Of a stretch of DNA of 64,000 nt, positions 51,557 through 59,456 are shown piece by piece. The first letter of the stretch is position 1. Every line of letters begins with the position of its first letter. The stretch covers positions 310,001 through 374,000 of the forward strand of contig CAWIQF010000015.1 of NCBI GenBank assembly GCA_963838205.1. The letters are read 5' to 3'. Made by a program: the position numbers and the translations under genes. The notes beneath the pieces are model-generated. The model was not told the DNA's origin and ran no database searches. It saw nothing but the letters and a program-made list of their open reading frames with translations. The stretch comes from CAIVVT01 sp963838205 (lineage in GTDB: Bacteria > Acidobacteriota > Terriglobia > Bryobacterales > Bryobacteraceae).

Positions 51557-51868
51557 ATGTACGCAGTTATCGAAACGGGCGGCAAGCAGTATCGAGTGGC
51601 CCCGGGCGACACTCTGCAGGTGGAAAAGCTGGCGGGCGAAGCCGGCGCGGCACTGGAATTCGGCGCGGTCCTGGCGGTGGGCACCGATTCCGGCGAGTTG
51701 CTGACGGGCGCGGCGGCGGCGACGGCGAAGGTCACGGCCTCGATCGCCAAGCAGGGCCGCGGCGACAAGGAACTGGTCTTCAAGTTCAAGCGCAAGAAGC
51801 AGTACAAGAAGACGATCGGCCACCGGCAGTACCTGACCACGATCAAGATCGAAGCGATATTGGCCTAA
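51557..51868 (+). CDS. rplU: 50S ribosomal protein L21
   Basis: A 103-residue protein, normal length: MYAVIETGGKQYRV at the start, FKFKRKKQYKK-x-GHRQ near the end. It binds 23S rRNA and contacts L20. ATG 51557 has AAAGGAACAC upstream; longer in-frame starts are spurious. First gene of the conserved rplU-rpmA-obgE cluster. Confidence 0.97.
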   Translation: MYAVIETGGKQYRVAPGDTLQVEKLAGEAGAALEFGAVLAVGTDSGELLTGAAAATAKVTASIAKQGRGDKELVFKFKRKKQYKKTIGHRQYLTTIKIEAILA

Positions 51869-51883
51869 GGAGCGAGGGTAGTC

Positions 51884-52144
51884 ATGGCGCATAAAAAAGG
51901 TCTGGGCAGTTCCAAAAATGGGCGCGATTCCAACGCCCAGCGTCTGGGGATCAAGCTCTTCAGCGGCCAGGTGGTGACGGGCGGATCGATTATCGTGCGG
52001 CAGCGCGGCACGCGTTACAAGCCCGGCGAGAACGTTGGGGTTGGCAATGACGACACGCTGTTTGCCAAGGTCAACGGCACGGTCGCCTGGCGCGACCGGG
52101 GCCGCATGGGCAAGTACGTCAGCATCGTGCCCATGGAATTCTGA
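51884..52144 (+). CDS. rpmA: 50S ribosomal protein L27
   Basis: An 86-residue protein starting MAHKKGLGSSKNGRDS; the N-terminal tail that reaches the peptidyl-transferase centre is intact, with no cleavable leader as found in Firmicutes. It lies 15 bases after rplU. Confidence 0.97.
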   Translation: MAHKKGLGSSKNGRDSNAQRLGIKLFSGQVVTGGSIIVRQRGTRYKPGENVGVGNDDTLFAKVNGTVAWRDRGRMGKYVSIVPMEF

Positions 52145-52173
52145 GGCTGCGCGCACCTGAGTTCTTTTTTTGA

Positions 52174-52203
52174 GGCCGCCCGGGCTCCGGCTCCGGCGGC
52201 CTT
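52174..52203 (+). terminator. hairpin between rpmA and obgE
   Basis: GGCCGCC (52174-52180) and GGCGGCC (52195-52201) pair around a 14-base loop, followed by TTT. It may be a weak or partial terminator that lowers obgE expression relative to the ribosomal genes. Confidence 0.35.
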
Positions 52204-52233
52204 TGCGTTGTTCGGATCCGGGATTTCCTGCCT

Positions 52234-53331
52234 ATGTTTGTCGACGAAGTCATTATCCGCTTGAAGGCCGGCGACGGTGGCGACGGCTGTCTGGCGTTCC
52301 GGCGCGAGAAGTTCGTCCCCAAGGGCGGCCCGAGTGGCGGCGACGGCGGGCGGGGCGGCGACATCGTCCTGGTGGCTAACCGCAACTACAACACATTGCT
52401 GCACTTCCGTTTCAATCCGGAGCACAAGGCGGAGCGCGGTCGGCATGGCGAAGGCAGCAACTGCAGCGGGCGCAACGGCGAGCATACTGAACTGCCGGTG
52501 CCGGTGGGCACGGTTGCCTGGGACTGGGACACGGGCCAGCAGTTGCACGACTTTGTGGAGCACGGCGACCGGTTCATCGTGTGCCACGGCGGACGCGGCG
52601 GGCGTGGCAACCAGCACTTTGCCACCTCGACCAACCAGGCGCCAACCAAGCACGAGCCTGGCCGGCCCGGCTGGGAACGCCGCATCCGCCTGGAGTTGAA
52701 GCTCTTAGCCGACGTCGGGCTGGTCGGATTCCCGAACGCCGGCAAATCGACACTGATCTCGCGCATCTCGGCCGCGCGCCCCAAGATCGCCGACTATCCA
52801 TTCACCACGCTCGAGCCCAACCTGGGCGTAGTTCAGGCGGACGGCGAGCGCACATTCGTGGTGGCCGACATTCCGGGGTTGATCGAAGGTGCGCACGAGG
52901 GCCACGGCCTGGGCGACCGCTTCCTGCGGCACATCGAGCGCACCGGCCTGCTGCTGCACCTGGTGGACGTGAGCGGCGCCAGCGGCCGCGATCCGGCGCA
53001 CGATTTCGACGTCATCCTGAAAGAACTGGCGAGCTTCAGCCCAACGTTGGCAGCCAAGCCGATGTTCGTCGCGGCGACCAAAATGGACGCGGCGCAGGAT
53101 CCGGAACTGGTGGAGCGGGTGGCGAAAAAGGCCGCTGAACACGGCATGCCGTTCTTCCCGATTTCGGCCGTGACGGGCGAGGGCGTACCGGAGCTGATCC
53201 GGGCCATGGCGGCGCAGGTAATCGTCCATGTGGAGGATCCGGCTCCCGGCATTCGCAGCGATGCCGAGGTCGCAGCCGACGAGATTCCTCCGCACCCGGA
53301 GCAATACGACGACGAAGGAGACGCGGAGTAA
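52234..53331 (+). CDS. obgE: GTPase ObgE/CgtA
   Basis: A 365-residue GTPase that acts in 50S subunit maturation. The Obg fold (residues 1-157) is glycine-rich (GDGGDGCLAFRREKF ... GGPSGGDGGRGGD). The G domain has G1 GFPNAGKS (near 166), switch region YPFTTLEPN, G3 DIPG, and a G4 motif reading TKMD. The C-terminal acidic tail is present. Located after rplU-rpmA as in most bacteria; convergent with ilvD eight bases downstream. Confidence 0.96.
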   Translation: MFVDEVIIRLKAGDGGDGCLAFRREKFVPKGGPSGGDGGRGGDIVLVANRNYNTLLHFRFNPEHKAERGRHGEGSNCSGRNGEHTELPVPVGTVAWDWDTGQQLHDFVEHGDRFIVCHGGRGGRGNQHFATSTNQAPTKHEPGRPGWERRIRLELKLLADVGLVGFPNAGKSTLISRISAARPKIADYPFTTLEPNLGVVQADGERTFVVADIPGLIEGAHEGHGLGDRFLRHIERTGLLLHLVDVSGASGRDPAHDFDVILKELASFSPTLAAKPMFVAATKMDAAQDPELVERVAKKAAEHGMPFFPISAVTGEGVPELIRAMAAQVIVHVEDPAPGIRSDAEVAADEIPPHPEQYDDEGDAE

Positions 53332-53339
53332 GCGCCGCT

Positions 53340-55010
53340 TCAGAAAACCTTACTGGTGACTGCGCCTTCGGCGGCCGAGCCAACCAGTTTGATGTACTTG
53401 GCCATGACGCCCGTGCGGAAGGCCGGCTCGGGAGCGATCCACTTGGCTTTGCGCGCGGCCAGGATGGCCTCATCGACCAGCAGTTCCATACGGCGTTCCG
53501 TAATGTCCAGCAGCACTGGGTCGCCGTCCTCGACCAGGGCGATCGGGCCGCCCATATAGGCCTCCGGGGCCACGTGCGCGACCATGAAGCCGCGCGTCGC
53601 GCCGGAGAAGCGGCCGTCGGTGAGCAGGGCCACCGAATCGCCGAGACCCGCGCCCACGATGGCGCTGGTGACGCCGAGCATCTCGCGCATACCCGGTCCG
53701 CCCTTGGGCCCCTCGTAGCGGATCACGACGACATCGCCGGACTGGATGCGGCCGGTAGTGACGGCGTGCATGGCGTCCTCTTCGGAGTTGAAGACGCGCG
53801 CCGGGCCCTGGTGGCGTTTGCGGTCGAGGCCGGTGACCTTGATGACTGCGCCGTCGGGCGCGAGCGAGCCGCGCAGGATCACCAGGCCACCGCTGGTTTT
53901 GATTGGATTCGTGAGCGGGCGGACCACCTGCTGACCCGGGGTTTCGGTGGCGGCGGCAGCTTCCTGGCCCAGCGTTTTGCCGGTGCAGGTGAGGGCCGAA
54001 CCGCTGGCATAGCCGCCCTCGACCAGGCGCTTGGCGATGACGCCGATGCCGCCGGCCTTATCGACGTCGGCAGCGACGTACTCGCCGGCCGGGCGCAGGC
54101 TGACCAGCAGCGGCGTGCGCTCGCTGACGGTGTTGAAGTCGTCGATGTTCAAAGCCACGCCGGCTTCGTTGGCCATGGCCAGTAGGTGCAGCACGGCGTT
54201 AGTGGAGCCGCCGGTGGCGGCAACGCTGGCGATGGCGTTCTCGAAGGCCTGGCGGGTGCAGATGTCGAGCGGCCGGCGCTCGTTGCGAACCGCATCGAGA
54301 ATCACCCGGCCGCAATAGGCGGCGACGTCGTACTTGCGCGGATCGGCCTGCGGCACCATGGCGGTATTGATCGGCGAGAGCCCGATCAGCTCCATCACCG
54401 TGGCCATGGTGTTGGCCGTAAATTGGCCGCCACACGCGCCTGCGCCGGGCGAAGCGCAGTCCTCGATGTGCTTGAATTCGGACTTCGAAATGCGGCCGGC
54501 GGCAAACGCGCCCACGGCCTCGAAGACCTCCTGAATGGTCACATCGCGGCCATGATAACGGCCCGGGAGGATCGATCCGCCGTAGAGGATCAGGCCGGGG
54601 ATGTTCAGGCGCAGCAGTGCCAGCGCGGCGCCGGGGATGGTCTTGTCGCAGGCCACCAGGCAGACCAGTCCGTCGAACATGTGGCCACGCGTGACCAGTT
54701 CGATGGAGTCGGCAATCACCTCGCGCGAAATCAGCGAAGTCTTCATGCCCTGGGTGCCCATGGTGATGCCGTCGGAGATGGCGATGGTGTTGAACTCCAT
54801 CGGCGTGCCGCCGGCCTCGCGGATGCCGCGCGCGACCTCCACGGCGATGTCGCGCAACAGCCAGTTGCAGGGCATGGTGCCGATCCAGGTATTGGCGATG
54901 CCGATGATCGGCTTTTGCAGATCCTCGTCGGTGAAGCCGATGCCTTTGAGTTGCGCGCGCGCGGGTGCGCGTTCCGGACCTTCGTAGAGCGTGCGGCTGG
55001 GGAGTTTCAT
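53340..55010 (-). CDS. ilvD: dihydroxy-acid dehydratase
   Basis: A 556-residue iron-sulfur dehydratase of valine and isoleucine synthesis. Cluster-binding cysteines are in MPCNW (near residue 48), ACDKTIPG (near 118) and GACGGQFTANTM (near 191); LLTDGRFSGATRG near 465 is the conserved C-terminal motif. Length is family-normal. It stands alone, without other ilv genes in the window. Confidence 0.96.
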   Translation of the reverse strand: MKLPSRTLYEGPERAPARAQLKGIGFTDEDLQKPIIGIANTWIGTMPCNWLLRDIAVEVARGIREAGGTPMEFNTIAISDGITMGTQGMKTSLISREVIADSIELVTRGHMFDGLVCLVACDKTIPGAALALLRLNIPGLILYGGSILPGRYHGRDVTIQEVFEAVGAFAAGRISKSEFKHIEDCASPGAGACGGQFTANTMATVMELIGLSPINTAMVPQADPRKYDVAAYCGRVILDAVRNERRPLDICTRQAFENAIASVAATGGSTNAVLHLLAMANEAGVALNIDDFNTVSERTPLLVSLRPAGEYVAADVDKAGGIGVIAKRLVEGGYASGSALTCTGKTLGQEAAAATETPGQQVVRPLTNPIKTSGGLVILRGSLAPDGAVIKVTGLDRKRHQGPARVFNSEEDAMHAVTTGRIQSGDVVVIRYEGPKGGPGMREMLGVTSAIVGAGLGDSVALLTDGRFSGATRGFMVAHVAPEAYMGGPIALVEDGDPVLLDITERRMELLVDEAILAARKAKWIAPEPAFRTGVMAKYIKLVGSAAEGAVTSKVF

Positions 55011-55068
55011 GATGGGGAAACAACCATCATATCGCCGCGGACGCGTCGGGCTCGGGCATTGCCGCGAT

Positions 55069-55106
55069 TGTCACCTATGTCCCCGGTCAGAAATGTCACC
55101 TATGTC
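55069..55106. repeat. direct repeat TGTCACCTATGTC, 25 bp apart
   Basis: TGTCACCTATGTC occurs at 55069-55081 and 55094-55106 with related flanks (CCGGTCAGAAA, CTGGCCGGACA). Tandem ends of this type are seen at termini of IS481-like and IS21-like elements, as I recall; no transposase is present, so this is at most a solo end. Confidence 0.4.
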
Positions 55107-55189
55107 GCTGGCCGGACATAACAACGCAGGGCTCGCAACGTACGGCTCGGAAACGCGGCTAGGAGACACGGAGCGGCGGATTGGGCACG

Positions 55190-55217
55190 AAAAAGCCCCG
55201 GCTGGTGGGCCGGGGCT
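55190..55217 (-). terminator. Rho-independent terminator of the flagellin gene
   Basis: On the minus strand AGCCCCGGC - CCACCA - GCCGGGGCT is followed by TTTTTC. It lies 34 bases after the flagellin stop codon. Confidence 0.88.
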
Positions 55218-55250
55218 GATTCGCCGAGAGGATGGTTAGGAGTTAAAAAG

Positions 55251-56480
55251 TTACGTCTTGAGCAGTGTCAGGACGGCCTGCGGGGCCGAATTGGCCTGTG
55301 CCAGGGCGGCTACGCCGGCCTGCAGCAGGATTTGGGCTTTGGTCAGGTTGGCGGCCTGCTGGGCGAGATCGGCATCGCGAATCTGTGATTCGGAAGAAGC
55401 CTCGTTGGTGACCTGCGTTGAGGCCAGGTTCAGGGCATAGCCGAGGATATTCTCGCTCTTGCCGACTGCGGCCTGGGCCGAGCCGAGCGTCGAGACGGCG
55501 GCGCTGATGGTGGCGATGGTAGTCGCCGCGCCGGCCTGCGTGCTGATATCGGTGGTGCCGGCGGCAATGCTGACGGCGGCGGCCGCGAAGCCAATATTTG
55601 CGGTGGCAGCGTTGCCAGTGACCGTGCCCGCATTGGCTATGGCGTCGGAGGTGGAAAAGACGAGCGCGCCGCCAGCGCTGATGGAGGCTGAGAAGCCGGC
55701 CGCGGCGAAGTCGGGGTTGGCCGTACCCGCCGTCTGGAGGGCGCCGTTGATGGCGGTGAGCAATCCGGCCTTGGTGGTGACGCCGGTGAGGCCCACGGCG
55801 ATCGTGACGCCGGCGGCGGTGCCGTACTTGGCGAGCGGGGCGGCGGCAGTGTTAGAGAACGTGAAGGTGGCGGTGGCGCCGACGAGGCCGACGGCGGTGG
55901 CCACGCCGGCGTCCGTGCCGAGGGTAGCGACTGTGCCGGTCTCCGTGTTGGCGGTAAGACCGAGGCTGGCCGCGTCCACGGCGGATGCAGCCAGGCCTAA
56001 GGTCACAGTGCCGCCGGCCACGGTCTGGCCGCCGCCGACAACAACCGAGAGGGCGGCAGCCATCGAACCGCCGGCTTGCATGTTGATGGCAGTCGCCTGG
56101 CGCGTAATTTCAGCTTGCGTGCTGGCGAATTCGGCCTGCATCGTGGTGCGTCCCGCCACTCCGCCGGTAAAGGTGGACGAGGCGGATTCAGTGGCCAGGG
56201 TATTGAGGCGGTCGAGCAGGTTGCCGATGTTGCTCATAGCGCCATCGATGGTCTGCAATTGGGCTTGAGCGTCGTTGATGTTGCGGACGCCCTGGGTCAG
56301 AACCGCCTGGGAGTCGCGCAAGCCATTTGCTACCGCGAGACCCGCGGCGTCGTCGCCGGAGTTGACAATACGCAGGCCAGAGGTGACCTCGTTAATTGTC
56401 TTGTTCTGGAACGAATTGGTTTGGTTCAGGTAATACTGAGCCTGTAACGAAGCAACGTTGGTGTTAATCGAAAACGCCAT
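55251..56480 (-). CDS. fliC: flagellin
   Basis: A 409-residue filament protein. The D0/D1 N-terminal part (MAFSINTNVASLQAQYYLNQ, SGLRIVNSGDDAAGLAVANGLR as key segments) and the C-terminal part (GYALNLASTQVTNEASSESQIRDADLAQQAANLTKAQILLQAG, key residues) are canonical. The middle, about 150-320, is Ala/Gly/Thr-rich and variable, the surface-exposed D2/D3. A sigma-28 promoter lies 90 bases upstream. The leader contains a GGAAA-AGA-TTTCC hairpin and a GGA in the ribosome-binding site, both possible CsrA targets given the adjacent csrA. Confidence 0.96.
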   Translation of the reverse strand: MAFSINTNVASLQAQYYLNQTNSFQNKTINEVTSGLRIVNSGDDAAGLAVANGLRDSQAVLTQGVRNINDAQAQLQTIDGAMSNIGNLLDRLNTLATESASSTFTGGVAGRTTMQAEFASTQAEITRQATAINMQAGGSMAAALSVVVGGGQTVAGGTVTLGLAASAVDAASLGLTANTETGTVATLGTDAGVATAVGLVGATATFTFSNTAAAPLAKYGTAAGVTIAVGLTGVTTKAGLLTAINGALQTAGTANPDFAAAGFSASISAGGALVFSTSDAIANAGTVTGNAATANIGFAAAAVSIAAGTTDISTQAGAATTIATISAAVSTLGSAQAAVGKSENILGYALNLASTQVTNEASSESQIRDADLAQQAANLTKAQILLQAGVAALAQANSAPQAVLTLLKT

Positions 56481-56568
56481 TGTCTTGTCTCCAAGGGTGA
56501 ACCGAAGAACGCCGGAAATCTTTTCCAGCGTGGGCCGCTTTGCAGCCTGGGATCGGCACCCAAGGTTC

Positions 56569-56595
56569 TTATCGATGGGAATGGGCGGAACTTTA
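56569..56595 (-). promoter_or_regulatory. sigma-28 (FliA) promoter of the flagellin gene
   Basis: On the minus strand TAAAGTTC (56588-56595), 11 bases, then ATCGATAA (56569-56576). The sigma-28 consensus is TAAAGTTT-N11-GCCGATAA, so 14 of 16 positions match with exact spacing. Confidence 0.9.
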
Positions 56596-56612
56596 GAGAA
56601 AATAGGGAGGAT

Positions 56613-56876
56613 TCAGGCGGGTGGCGGTTTCGGGTTGGAGGGGCGGACGGGGACGCGGAGCCGGGCCGCGAGGCCGGAGAAGCTTTCGGTAGCGCGGAAC
56701 TCGGCGGCGCGGCGATTCTCTTCAAGGGTGAGGAACAGTTCCTTGCGCATGACGGTCACTTCGGGCGGAGCGGTGAAGCCGAGCTTGACGCGCGAGCCGG
56801 TGACCTCGAGCAACTGGACTTCGATGCGGCCGTCGATGATGACGGTCTCGCCGACTTTGCGGCGGAAGACTAGCAT
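56613..56876 (-). CDS. csrA: carbon storage regulator CsrA
   Basis: An 87-residue RNA-binding dimer. The N-terminal 55 residues carry the CsrA core (MLVFRRKVGETVIIDG ... VKLGFTAPPEVTVMRKEL key segments), including the Arg/Lys and Gly residues used in RNA binding. A 25-residue Pro-rich tail is longer than usual. Its ATG lies inside the end of fliW (ATGCTAG overlap), so FliW and CsrA levels are coupled. CsrA probably represses flagellin translation; FliW relieves it. Confidence 0.94.
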   Translation of the reverse strand: MLVFRRKVGETVIIDGRIEVQLLEVTGSRVKLGFTAPPEVTVMRKELFLTLEENRRAAEFRATESFSGLAARLRVPVRPSNPKPPPA

Positions 56877-57334
56877 GGCGCGCCTCCAGCGGCGAGCAAA
56901 GGGATCGGGGTGACGTGGGAATAGGCGGAGCCGGCCAGGATCACCTGGACGCCGAGGCGGCGGGCGGTGTGGATGAGCACCGGCGCGACCAGGTTGGCGG
57001 TGGGCGGAGCGTGCTCCGGCAGGGTGAGGATGGCGAGCAGCAGATGCGAGCCGGAGGCCGCCGCGTAGTGGCCGGGCTCGAGACCGGCCGGAATGGACTC
57101 GCCGGGGAGCAGTTCAAAAGAATAGTCCGGGGCCAGCAGGACGAGGGGAGCGCAGACAAAGCGCACGGAGGGCCGTTCCAGGCTGACGAGGAAGACAAAC
57201 GGCGCGAACTCGAGCGCCTGGGCGAGCACGAAAATGCGCAGCGTCTCGAAGGCCGGGAGCCCCTCGGGAAAGGTGAGCACGTCCTCATCGCGGTATTCGA
57301 ACGGGCCGAGCCCCGGGGTGGTGATGGTGGGCAT
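56870..57334 (-). CDS. fliW: flagellar assembly factor FliW
   Basis: A 154-residue protein from ATG 57334 (GGAGG 12 bases upstream; longer frames lack homology). FliW landmarks: FPEGLPAFETLRIFVL near residue 22, FVFLVSLERPSVRFVC, and APVLIHTARRLGVQVIL near the C-terminus. FliW binds flagellin or CsrA and so links filament demand to flagellin translation. Stop overlaps the csrA start. Confidence 0.93.
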   Translation of the reverse strand: MPTITTPGLGPFEYRDEDVLTFPEGLPAFETLRIFVLAQALEFAPFVFLVSLERPSVRFVCAPLVLLAPDYSFELLPGESIPAGLEPGHYAAASGSHLLLAILTLPEHAPPTANLVAPVLIHTARRLGVQVILAGSAYSHVTPIPLLAAGGAPC

Positions 57335-57457
57335 GCGTGGCGGCATCCTCCAGAAAGTAGAGTGCGGCGCGGCGCGGCGTATTCTCGGCTCTGAGCAAGG
57401 GTGGGTGGGTTTTGGGACATAGTTTTGTGTTAGGAATATAGCGAGCCGGCTTTCAGA

Positions 57458-57748
57458 ATGGGCGTGGTCGTAAGAATCGGGGCCTGCAAGGCGCTCCTGC
57501 GGGAGGGCGAATGGCGCTGTGCCAACCCGCGGCTGGAGCAGCGGCTGAATACGCAGACGCAAGCGTGGATTCTCGAGACTGGCGGTCCCGCTCTGGGCGC
57601 CGAGGACCCGGAAGCCGAAGTGGCGCGGGAGATGGCGCGGCGTCACGGAGGGGTGGTGCAGATGCATGCGCCGGCCCACGGCGGGCGCATGCGGCGGCTG
57701 TATTTCGCGCGCCGGCAGCTCAAGCTCGATTTCCAGAGCGGCGCCTGA
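57458..57748 (+). CDS. small protein of unknown function
   Basis: A 96-residue frame from ATG 57458, opposite to fliW. Basic, with Gly-Cys-Lys and two Arg clusters near the C-terminus (HGGRMRRLYFARRQLKLDF). No known domain. The ribosome-binding site is weak. It precedes the exosortase gene by 58 bases. Confidence 0.45.
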   Translation: MGVVVRIGACKALLREGEWRCANPRLEQRLNTQTQAWILETGGPALGAEDPEAEVAREMARRHGGVVQMHAPAHGGRMRRLYFARRQLKLDFQSGA

Positions 57749-57806
57749 ATGGCGCGGAAAGCGTCAGTGGCTGACGGCGATCGCTTACCATAAGAGAAGT
57801 GGCGGC

Positions 57807-58739
57807 ATGAACCAGGAACCGAGCGGCGAGCCGCAGGCATCCGGAAACTCGAATTCAGAACGGCCCGGAGCCCGGCAGCCGCTGCTCGAGCGGCATCACT
57901 GGCTGGTTCCGGCGGCGTGGTACGGTGCGTGGATCGTCGTGCTGTTCGGGCCGGTGATCTGGACCATGTTCAAGGAGTATGCCCAGGACGAAAGCATGGG
58001 GCACGGCTTTTTCGTCCCGCTGGTGGCCGGCTACATCATCTGGCAGCGCCGCCAGGCGCTGGACGACACCGCGCCGCAGCCGCACTGGAGCGGGTGGGTG
58101 CTGGTGGTATGCGGTTTTGGATTGCTGATGCTGGGGACGTTCGGCGCGGAATTCGCGCTGATGCGGGGCGGGCTGTTGCTCACGATCTACGGAGTCGTCG
58201 TGGCGGCATGCGGCCTGAAGGTGTTCCGCATGCTGGCGTTTCCGCTGCTGCTGCTGCTGTTCATGATCCGCATTCCCCAGTTCATCTACGGGCAGATCAC
58301 GTTCCCGCTGCAGATCCTGGCCAGCGAGTTCGCCGAGACCAGTCTTTCGGCGCTGGGAATCCCGGTATTGCGGGAAGGCAACGTGCTGGAGCTGGCCAGT
58401 CAGAAATTGAACGTGGTGGAGGCCTGCAGCGGAATCCGGTCGCTGCTCTCGCTGGGGTTCCTGGGCCTGGTGTACGGGTACTTCTTCGAATCGAAGATGT
58501 GGATCCGGGTGACACTGGTGCTGGCCACGGTGCCGATCGCGATTTTCGCCAACGGGATGCGGGTGACGATCACGGGCATCTTGTCGGAGATCAACACGAA
58601 TTACGCCGAAGGCCTGTTCCACACGATGGAGGGCTGGGTGATTTTCATGGTGGCGCTGGTGGCGCTGCTGATTCTGCACCAGGTATTGGTCCGGGTGGCG
58701 CGACTGACGAATCGGAAAAAGGCTGCAGCCGGTGTTTAG
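57807..58739 (+). CDS. exosortase (XrtA/EpsH family)
   Basis: A 310-residue polytopic inner-membrane protease/transpeptidase with about eight spans. The exosortase triad is visible: Cys 207 in VVEACSGIRSLL, Arg 252 in NGMRVTITG, His 272 in FHTMEGW. Exosortases process PEP-CTERM-type sorting signals of proteins exported with exopolysaccharide. No obvious PEP-CTERM protein lies in the window. Its end overlaps epsI by eight bases. Confidence 0.93.
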   Translation: MNQEPSGEPQASGNSNSERPGARQPLLERHHWLVPAAWYGAWIVVLFGPVIWTMFKEYAQDESMGHGFFVPLVAGYIIWQRRQALDDTAPQPHWSGWVLVVCGFGLLMLGTFGAEFALMRGGLLLTIYGVVVAACGLKVFRMLAFPLLLLLFMIRIPQFIYGQITFPLQILASEFAETSLSALGIPVLREGNVLELASQKLNVVEACSGIRSLLSLGFLGLVYGYFFESKMWIRVTLVLATVPIAIFANGMRVTITGILSEINTNYAEGLFHTMEGWVIFMVALVALLILHQVLVRVARLTNRKKAAAGV

Positions 58740-59382
58740 CTTTCTCAAATCGACGCGCGGGCTGGCGCTGACGCTGCTGCTGATGGCGGAGACGGTTTTC
58801 TACATCGCTTACCCGAAGCAGGAAATCGTGCTGTTGCCGCGGCCGCTGAAGACGCTGGCGACGGAGCTGGGCCCGTGGCACATGGTGGCCGAAAGCGAGA
58901 TCAGCGTCGAGGAGCAGGGCGTGCTCAATGCAGACGATTCGCTCAACCGTGTGTACGTCGATCGGACGACGGGGACGCCGGCGAGTCTGTTCATCGCATT
59001 CTTCAAAACGCAGAAGACGGGCGCGGCGCCGCATTCGCCCAAGGTGTGTCTGCCGGGCTCGGGGTGGGAGCCGATGGAGTCGGGTACGCTGGCGATCCCG
59101 GTGCCGGGACGGGCGCAGCCGATCCGGGTGAACCACACGATTATCGTCAACGGGGACCGGAGAAGCGTGGTGCTGTATTGGTATCAGACGCACAACAAAG
59201 TGATCGCCGACGAATACCGGGCCAAGCTGAACACGATCCTCGACTCGTTGCGATTCCGGCGCAGCGACACGTCGATCGTGCGGATCATCGTCTCCGAGAG
59301 CCCAGGATCGAACGCCGAGGCCGAGGCGCGGCAGATGGCCCAGCAGTCGTTTGCGGCGATTCGCCAACTGCTGCCGCAATGA
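58732..59382 (+). CDS. EpsI family exosortase-associated protein
   Basis: A 216-residue protein from GTG 58732. One N-terminal span (LALTLLLMAETVFYIAY) and an EpsI domain with SLFIAFFKTQKTGAAPHSPKVCLPGSGWEP (key residues Cys and Pro-Gly) and YWYQTHNKVIADEYRAK. In other bacteria EpsI is fused or adjacent to exosortase and needed for exopolysaccharide export; mechanism unknown. Overlapping start shows coupling to the exosortase. Confidence 0.9.
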   Translation: MFSFLKSTRGLALTLLLMAETVFYIAYPKQEIVLLPRPLKTLATELGPWHMVAESEISVEEQGVLNADDSLNRVYVDRTTGTPASLFIAFFKTQKTGAAPHSPKVCLPGSGWEPMESGTLAIPVPGRAQPIRVNHTIIVNGDRRSVVLYWYQTHNKVIADEYRAKLNTILDSLRFRRSDTSIVRIIVSESPGSNAEAEARQMAQQSFAAIRQLLPQ

Positions 59383-59456
59383 GGCCGGCGGGGCGGGGCG
59401 GCCGCTAGCGGGCACGCGAGGCGCGATACACTAAAATTTTCCGGTACCCAGCTAAA

